A stretch of DNA of 64,000 bases, from contig OX439038.1 of the NCBI GenBank assembly GCA_949317995.1, positions 77,076,659-77,140,658 on the forward strand. Reading direction: 5' to 3'. This document shows positions 58,057-64,000 of the stretch, in pieces (the stretch's first letter is position 1; every line of letters starts with the position of its first letter). Position numbers and translations under genes: made by a program. The notes beneath the pieces are model-generated. The model did no database searches. It worked only from the letters and a program-made list of their open reading frames with translations, and was not told the origin of the DNA. Source of the stretch: Acholoe squamosa. Taxonomy: Eukaryota; Annelida; Polychaeta; Phyllodocida; Polynoidae.

Positions 58057-58086
58057 TCATATGCAAACCTTCTATGATTTATGACC
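58057..58086 (-). repeat. Right terminal inverted repeat of the 14.9 kb element
   Basis: Complement starts GGTCATAAATCATAGAAGGT, matching 43209-43238 except at five or six positions. It is followed by TTTT and then module B sequence. Confidence 0.75.
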
Positions 58087-59280
58087 TTTTACAAGCAAGC
58101 AGCACAGTACACACTGGCAATTTCGGGACAAGGATTTTGCTGTTATTTTGACAACATTTCTTTTTACAGTGTACATTTCCTAATAAGACTATTTAAGTGA
58201 TGTGTTTTTGTAACATAGTTATTTATACCTTCAAGCTATATTGTCCATTCTATGTTTGATACGGGCTAGATGTGATTGTGATAATAGTTACCGCTGGAAT
58301 GGCACCAATTTTGAAAAAGTGCCCTTTTTGATTGGAGGAATGGTTTCTATGGCAGCTTGTACCGGGTCCTGTGATTAGTTCCTTCTCTTTGAGGAACTGG
58401 GTAGTTTCACCTGAGGAGACCTTCAGACTGCTTTGAAATAAAAAATGATTTCTCCACTTTAGGCAGGCTTAAAATTTCAGAAATAATTCTGGCGGTACCT
58501 ACACCTGTGAGGTGTAGGATGAATTGATAATGCTTTAGAATTTTGTAATCCTGGGTGAAATAAAAATTCTAAATATTTTCAAATAGAATTGACTGGCCTT
58601 TGTCTGTATATTCTATATTGAACATAGACAAATACAAGATACACATTTGCCTAGATCCTCCAACTGAAGGCGGCCTTTATTAATGAACATCAAAAGAAAA
58701 AATTGAACCGTCACAGACTGGATTTGTGGACTGAATGACCAATACACCAAACCTACTCCAGGGGGAGGAGTAGTACATTACGCCCCCTGGTGTGGAACAT
58801 GTCAATACAAATATATCCAAATATCCCGGACATGATATTTGTCTCATATTTGAATGAAAATAACTTGTAAAATATGGAATGGGTTCCATTTTTTGTATTT
58901 TTTTAACCAAAAGTTGGTTTTGGTCAGGATAAAATTTAACTGTTTAAAATTTAAAAAAAAGACAGGAGAGATAATTTCAGTAAATTGTCCTTCAAGCTAT
59001 ATTGTCCATTCTAAACAAGCATGGCATTATTGCCCTAAATCAGAATTCACATATTCACCAAAAGAAAATAAAGCATGAACAACTTCAAATTTTACTACTC
59101 TCACCCCTTACCCCCTATCAGTCTCTCCCCGTTCTGCCCCCGCCTATTTCTACATCCACCTAGATCTAATCCACGTAGACCCTGTGCCACAATATGATCG
59201 TTTCCGGTTCCTGTGGGGTTGGCGGGTAGACTACCTGCCTACACCCCGCAGACCAGCCCCCACCATCTACCAATTGAGGG
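58087..59280. repeat. Module B, copy 4, right part
   Basis: Continues the module broken at 43208. 'acacactggcaatttcgggac' matches 34506, and 59100-59280 matches 34670-34860. Confidence 0.75.
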
Positions 59281-62200
59281 CCGCCTATGCAGTGAATGCA
59301 TCATGCCAATTGTCATGATGCACTGGCCAATGAAGTGCTAGCTAGTCTGCTCACCAGCACTTCATTGGCACATCATACCAACCCTCCAGGGCTGCATTCA
59401 TGCATCATGACGACCAATAGAAATGATGCATTTAAGCATTATCCACATTAAAAGGGTTAGACCAGCACACAGATGCTGTGGATAGAGATCATAGGCTGAG
59501 GGATTGGCAGCAGTCTGCCATATCAAGATGTAATCTTAGGTCTGCAAGGGTCAAATGTTGACTCCAGGATGATCCTTTACAGAACGTGGTGCTGGCAAGT
59601 GTGGGTACCAATACTACATTGGAGCGTTATTTATGTGGGGTTAATAAACTCACAGGGCTGCATTTATGAATTATGATTAAAGGATATGAATCAAACGGTT
59701 CAATACCGTATGCAGCCTTTAAAAGTTAGATGGCGATGGGATGTTTACATGATGGTAGTATAACTAATTAGTGCTGAACTAGCTTACTGATTTCAAGCAG
59801 TACCTGTCATGTTTGGTGGAGGCTGAAGATATCAACATGTCATAGCAGACCCGCTTTCCTTCACGTTCAAATCCCCCCACCCGCACACACACAAGTTAAA
59901 GTGAAGGAATTTAGCATTAACTGAATAAATTTCACGACCAGTCAATTACTTCTGCTTCCATTGCTTCCACTGTAGCTGCTACCGATGCTGATACTTCTGC
60001 TTGTTGCTGCTGCAGTTTCCGGCTTTGTGCTGGTAGTGATAATGTTGCTGGTACTGCTCTTTCTGCTTCTACTGGAGCTGCTGTTTCTACTACTGCTTCT
60101 ACTGCTGTTCCTGCTGTTATTGCTGCTGATCCTTTTGTTTTTTTGCTGGTATTTCTGTTATAATTGCTGTTTTCTCTGTATTTCTATATTGCTCATGCTG
60201 TTTCTGCTTTTACTGCTACTGCTGGTACTGCTTCTAGCTTCTACTGCTGTCTCTGCTTTGATGCCACTGCAAAAAATATTTGTTTTCATAGCTGCCGTTG
60301 TTTCTGATATTATCACTGCTGTTCCTGTTTTTCATTGCTGGTGCTGTTTTTTTATTGCTGCTGATATTTCTGCTGCTGCTTCAGCCTCTGTTTCCTTTGC
60401 TATATATAAAAGAATCACTATAGTCTGAAACTTTACTTCAAAAATACTTATTTTACTTCAAATATCCTATCTACCTGAATTATACAAAGCTTGGGTTATG
60501 TCAGAAATAATCTGTCCATTTGCCTGATTAAAAGAATGCACAGTGCCCACTATAAAGTCTGACAGTGTCAAATGGTGCATCTGCGCCCCCAAGGGTGAGT
60601 AAGTAACTTCCTAAGGCTGTATTCGTGCATTATGTAAACCCTACATGCCCGATCGTCACAATATCTGTCAGCACCAATGCAAGTAGACTGACTACATTGG
60701 TTTATTGTGATGGACTACAAACTACAACTCAGATAAGACATCATATGGCCCTTAAAGAAGTAGGTGAATGTTAAAAGTCTTGGAAGGGGTAAAACATGTG
60801 TTCTGATAAATGACCTGTAGGGTAAAGCATGTATTCTGATAAATGACTTGTAGGGTATATCCTAACAAGCTCCAACTAAACTCAGCCAGTATGCCTCAGA
60901 CAGTCTCCATTTATACTAGAGTTTATATCAAAAGGTACAAATAATGACTAGACCTCCTAAAAGCACAGTGAGAGTCAAGATGGTAATGACATAAGCAAGC
61001 CTTAGGGAGAGGAGCACTATGATCACACAATCATATTGTTTTGAATTGGAAAATGGAATTATAACATTAATTGATGGTCCTTGACTTGCTTATGGAAGGA
61101 AAGAATATTTGCATCTATGGAGGTTCTGTAATTTTATACCTGGGAAGGTAGGTCCAGGGTACCATGCCATTAAGCTTTACTTCATTTTGAAATAAACTTA
61201 TTTCAGTATTTTGCTGTCACTGAAACGTTTATTTCAATTTGAAATAGTGTGAAATAGATGAAATATTTAAGGCACTATTCCTACATTGGGAGGCTCTCCT
61301 AATGTAAGTAATTTCAATTATGAAGTAATCTATGATACCCACCCAAATTGGTAGTATTGATCCCTTTTTTTATGGAAAAGTAAAAGTCTACTTCCTATTT
61401 CATCATTATTCCTTATTTCACTCAATTTGTTATAGAACAGCTTTTGTAGTAGTGTATTAAGAAACAGTTCCCTGTGACCCTTTCATGAGTTAGGGAAACA
61501 AAGTTCTCAACCAATCTGGGCTACAATTAGTGTCTATTTGTGCACTATAGCTATCAGACCCCTGCAGGGCCCCACCTCCACAATGCCAACACACCCATTA
61601 TGGACCTAATCCCCTGCTGCTCCCTCCACAACAGGTTTCACAGAACATTTCTGCCATAAGAGATTGGGATAATTGCTCTCTCAATCTCACTGCTGGCAAT
61701 GGGCAGATTTTCCATCAGAAAGCTGCACAATTATTAATCTAGGAGTGTTATATCCAGTGTAGGGGGTTAATTTCCTGTAGTGGAGAGTCGAGCCAGGTGC
61801 TGCATGGTGGGATCTTCTTTTGTTTTAGTAAAAGGATGTAGTTTGATAACCTGCCATTAGAACAAAGTGAAATTCAGAACTTGACAATACTTCAAGTGAT
61901 AATTACTGCATTTATTACAGTTCAACCAAAATTCTGCTTGTTCAGAGCTTGCCGGGGCAATTTTAATCCTCTATGATATTATGTTATCATATGATCAAGA
62001 TTTTTATCATTGTGGATACTTTTCAATTGCAATGGTTCCACTCCGATCGCAAATTCAGCAAGTAACTTCTGAATCCCAAGTGGATAAGAGTCCCTCCAAA
62101 CCACCTATGTAGCATCCTGATGAAGGCTTGCCATGGCAGAAACGTTAATCACCACTACATACAATGTCAACTCATATCATCCTATCTACAAAAATTGTTG

Positions 62201-62690
62201 TATTACCAAAGGTTAAATAAATGTAAACAAAAAACCAATTAATGGACTATGTTGGGTTTTGTGTGACATTAACTTCTAAGTACCTATTAATTAATTTTAA
62301 TGCCTCAGTACCTCCTGCCTTTATTGCAGATAGGCACATATTTGAATCCGGCTTAAGATTATTTTCCCTTTTTTTTACCCCTCTATACCCTTGGCACTTA
62401 TTTGAGGCCGGCACTTATTTGAGACCCCAGCACTTAAACGGGCAATTACAGTATATATGTGATTCCATATACTGCTGGACAACCTCTGTATGCAATACAC
62501 TAGGATAATTGCCTGGGTCATAATGGCTTTAAGATGGATATGTTTCTAATGGTATATTGATTACAAGTAACATGCTATGCAAGTGCCCTGTCAATCTATC
62601 AATTCAAAGTTTACCCTTATTCAAAGCCTTTTTTCATCAGTAGATCATTAAGTATGGAAAAGTTGCAAGAATCTACAAGGTGATTAGTGG
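59280..62690. repeat. Module D, copy 2
   Basis: Matches 34860-37760 in order, with an extra segment at about 61965-62510 not present in copy 1. That segment contains 'cctgatgaaggcttgccatg' and 'gcagaaacgtt', and 'gcacttaaacgggcaattac', which resembles 40375-40400 in another insertion. The CTG-rich tract is 59945-60400. Confidence 0.75.
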
Positions 62691-63225
62691 GTTAATATGA
62701 GGTCTAATAAAGGGTTCATAATACATCGTCCTAGACGAAAAACATGTTTATGGATGGTCGACACAAATCCATACAACATGTGTATATTATTATATTCTTT
62801 GACCATATCAAATGCCTCTTCGAGAAATTATTCTGTTTCGGATTATGGTTACCAAAGAATGAAAACAAAAGCCATCTCTTTTAGCTCACTCTCCTATGAA
62901 TAGCCATGTCGGGTTGACAAATAAACCTAAAATCTCAATGTAAGCATGCAGTGATCAGAAACACATTGAGGACCTACCCTGGTACATTATGTTCCCATGT
63001 ACACAGATACAATAGGAAACCCCTGCCTTCTTCATAGCAAGTCTACTTCTTCATCCCCCTTCGCTACATACACACACACACACACACAAAGATCTGCATC
63101 TCTATAATGTGTACTGAGGAGGCTGACAGGACTCTGTATGGAATAGACACATTTTTGATCCTATTAACATTAGGACAGGACATCTTTGTGGGTGTAGTGG
63201 TGGAGGTGGTGGGGGTGATGGCTGT
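62690..63225. other. Unassigned spacer
   Basis: No gene or repeat end recognised, apart from a short (CA)n at 63068-63087. Confidence 0.35.
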
Positions 63226-63840
63226 AACTTCACTCTAAGAAATAACTGTTGAATCTATCAGGGATCCTTGTAAAACTGAATAGTGAACCACCATAAGTGT
63301 ACTGTAGTGAACCAGTGCAGTTTATACAATAAAGAAGAACAGCACGTGTACACTGTGGTACAAGGAATCTGGAGCCATGAAACTAAGGAGTGGTCATTAT
63401 TTATCAACAGGGGGGGGTGGTGGGTTTTCGCGCGGACACACGAAAATTTTTTACGCCCCCCCTCGACGGCAGTCAAAATTTTTTGCGCCCCCCCCCGCCG
63501 GAGGCGCGGAGAGTTTTCGCGCCCCCTCTTTGATCTATAGTAGCGCGCTGGCTTTTTTGCTAAAAAGAGGGTGAATTTTTTTAGCCCCCCCCTCAAGAGG
63601 GGTCAAAATTTTTTAGCCCCCCCCTCGGGAGGGGTCTGAAAATTTTACGCCCCCCCCTCAAACCCACCACCCCCCCCTGTTGATAAATAATGACCACTCC
63701 CTAAAGATGGATCTCTGGCAACTTTGGAGCATGGATTTCACCATTATTTTGAAGACATTTTATTTTGCAATGTATAGTACTCACAATCTGCTCCCCCTCT
63801 TTTCCCTTCCTTCCCCTCCCCTTATTCTTAGCTCTTTAGA
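63225..63840. repeat. Module B, copy 5 (interrupted by MITE)
   Basis: 63225-63386 and 63701-63840 match 17135-17330. The MITE falls just before 'gatggatctctggcaacttt'. Confidence 0.7.
63387..63700. mobile_element. 314-bp C-rich MITE with CTAA target duplication
   Basis: The ends are perfect inverted repeats: 'GGAGTGGTCATTATTTATCA' at 63387 and its complement ending at 63700, continuing for about 40 bases with one or two mismatches. CTAA flanks both sides (63383-63386, 63701-63704). The interior is built of ~30-bp units of 'aaattttt..gccccccc' type. Older relatives: 8905, 18772, 34330, 38596 and 42800. Confidence 0.9.
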
Positions 63841-64000
63841 GGTTGCATAATGCTTTGATGCATCATGCCAATTGTTTTTTGACATGATTCATAAGTAGTA
63901 TATAGGGGTCAACTCAGCGCATAGCTACAGCTACTGAAATCTGTTTGACCTACTTATGAACCGGAAGTGACCTTTTGACCTCGATCTCTTAGCCAATCAG
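63840..64000. repeat. Fragment of GCATGATGCA palindrome family
   Basis: 'gctttgatgcatcatgccaa' and 'gacatgattcataa' recall 59290-59460. The element is cut by the window end. Confidence 0.45.

Larger units (their letters stand above)
43209..58086. mobile_element. 14.9 kb DNA transposon with two convergent paralogous genes
   Basis: The ends are a 30-bp imperfect inverted repeat. The interrupted module B gives the target: left flank ...agttttt, right flank ttttacaag..., equivalent to 'tttctacaataaag' at about 17235, so a 4-5 bp T-run is duplicated. Inside: left promoter (44496-44550), plus-strand gene (45289-49293), 113-bp tandem repeats (49858-50152), minus-strand transposase (50169-52616), minus-strand paralogous gene (53251-56317) and right promoter (57231-57285). 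About 30 copies of ATTCGNNNAGAC occur inside and none clearly outside. I do not recognise the superfamily. Confidence 0.82.

Noticed and set aside
59985-60428. 147-codon Leu-rich open frame
   Set aside because: It is a frame through a CTG-rich tract; the parallel tract at 35600-36000 does not keep it.

Overview
The window is eukaryotic. It has spliced genes with GT-AG introns, non-LTR retrotransposons with A-rich tails, tRNA-derived SINE heads, MITEs, microsatellites and long low-coding stretches. It looks like repeat-rich DNA of an invertebrate animal, probably marine, but the sequence alone does not fix the species. No host gene was found; every convincing coding region belongs to a mobile element.

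Layout. The background is a diverged array of long non-coding repeat modules, named A, B, C and D here. They recur in the order A-B-C, and D sits inside some B copies. Copies: A at 1-1384, 6556-6806 (partial), 14930-17110, 20430-21600 plus 33665-34290, and 41290-42780. B at 7200-9180, 17110-19440, 34290-34860 plus 38200-39165, 42780-43208 plus 58087-59280, and 63225-63840. C at 1385-2500, 9180-12290, 19440-20430 and 39165-41290. D at 34860-38200 and 59280-62690. Because the modules repeat, an intact copy often shows the empty site, so many insertions can be bounded by comparison.

Insertion 1 (2850-6120, minus strand) is a dead LINE with a frameshifted endonuclease/reverse transcriptase ORF. 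Insertion 2 (21600-33665) is nested: a GC-rich element holds a short tandem-repeat element, which holds an almost complete ~8 kb LINE (23080-32709), which holds a 1.6 kb 5'-truncated LINE of another family. The 8 kb LINE is unusual. Its ORF1 joins a coiled coil and an RRM-like region to a NADAR domain (ADP-ribose/guanine chemistry). A separate SGNH-hydrolase ORF follows, and then the endonuclease/reverse transcriptase ORF.

Insertion 3 (43209-58086, about 14.9 kb) is the most interesting object. It is bounded by a 30-bp imperfect terminal inverted repeat and T-run target duplications. Two paralogous multi-exon genes converge from the two ends, reading 519 aa on plus and 455 aa on minus. Both start from an inverted, about 84% identical 55-bp promoter block. 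A DDE-like transposase exon with an AT-hook/coiled-coil upstream exon lies between them on the minus strand. About 30 copies of a 12-bp motif, ATTCGNNNAGAC, are scattered through the introns and spacers. They point mostly one way in the left half and the other way in the right half. The paired proteins have basic N-termini, Asp-rich exons and repeated ubiquitin-interacting-motif-like helices. I read it as a large DNA transposon of a family I cannot name. The roles given to its parts are inference.
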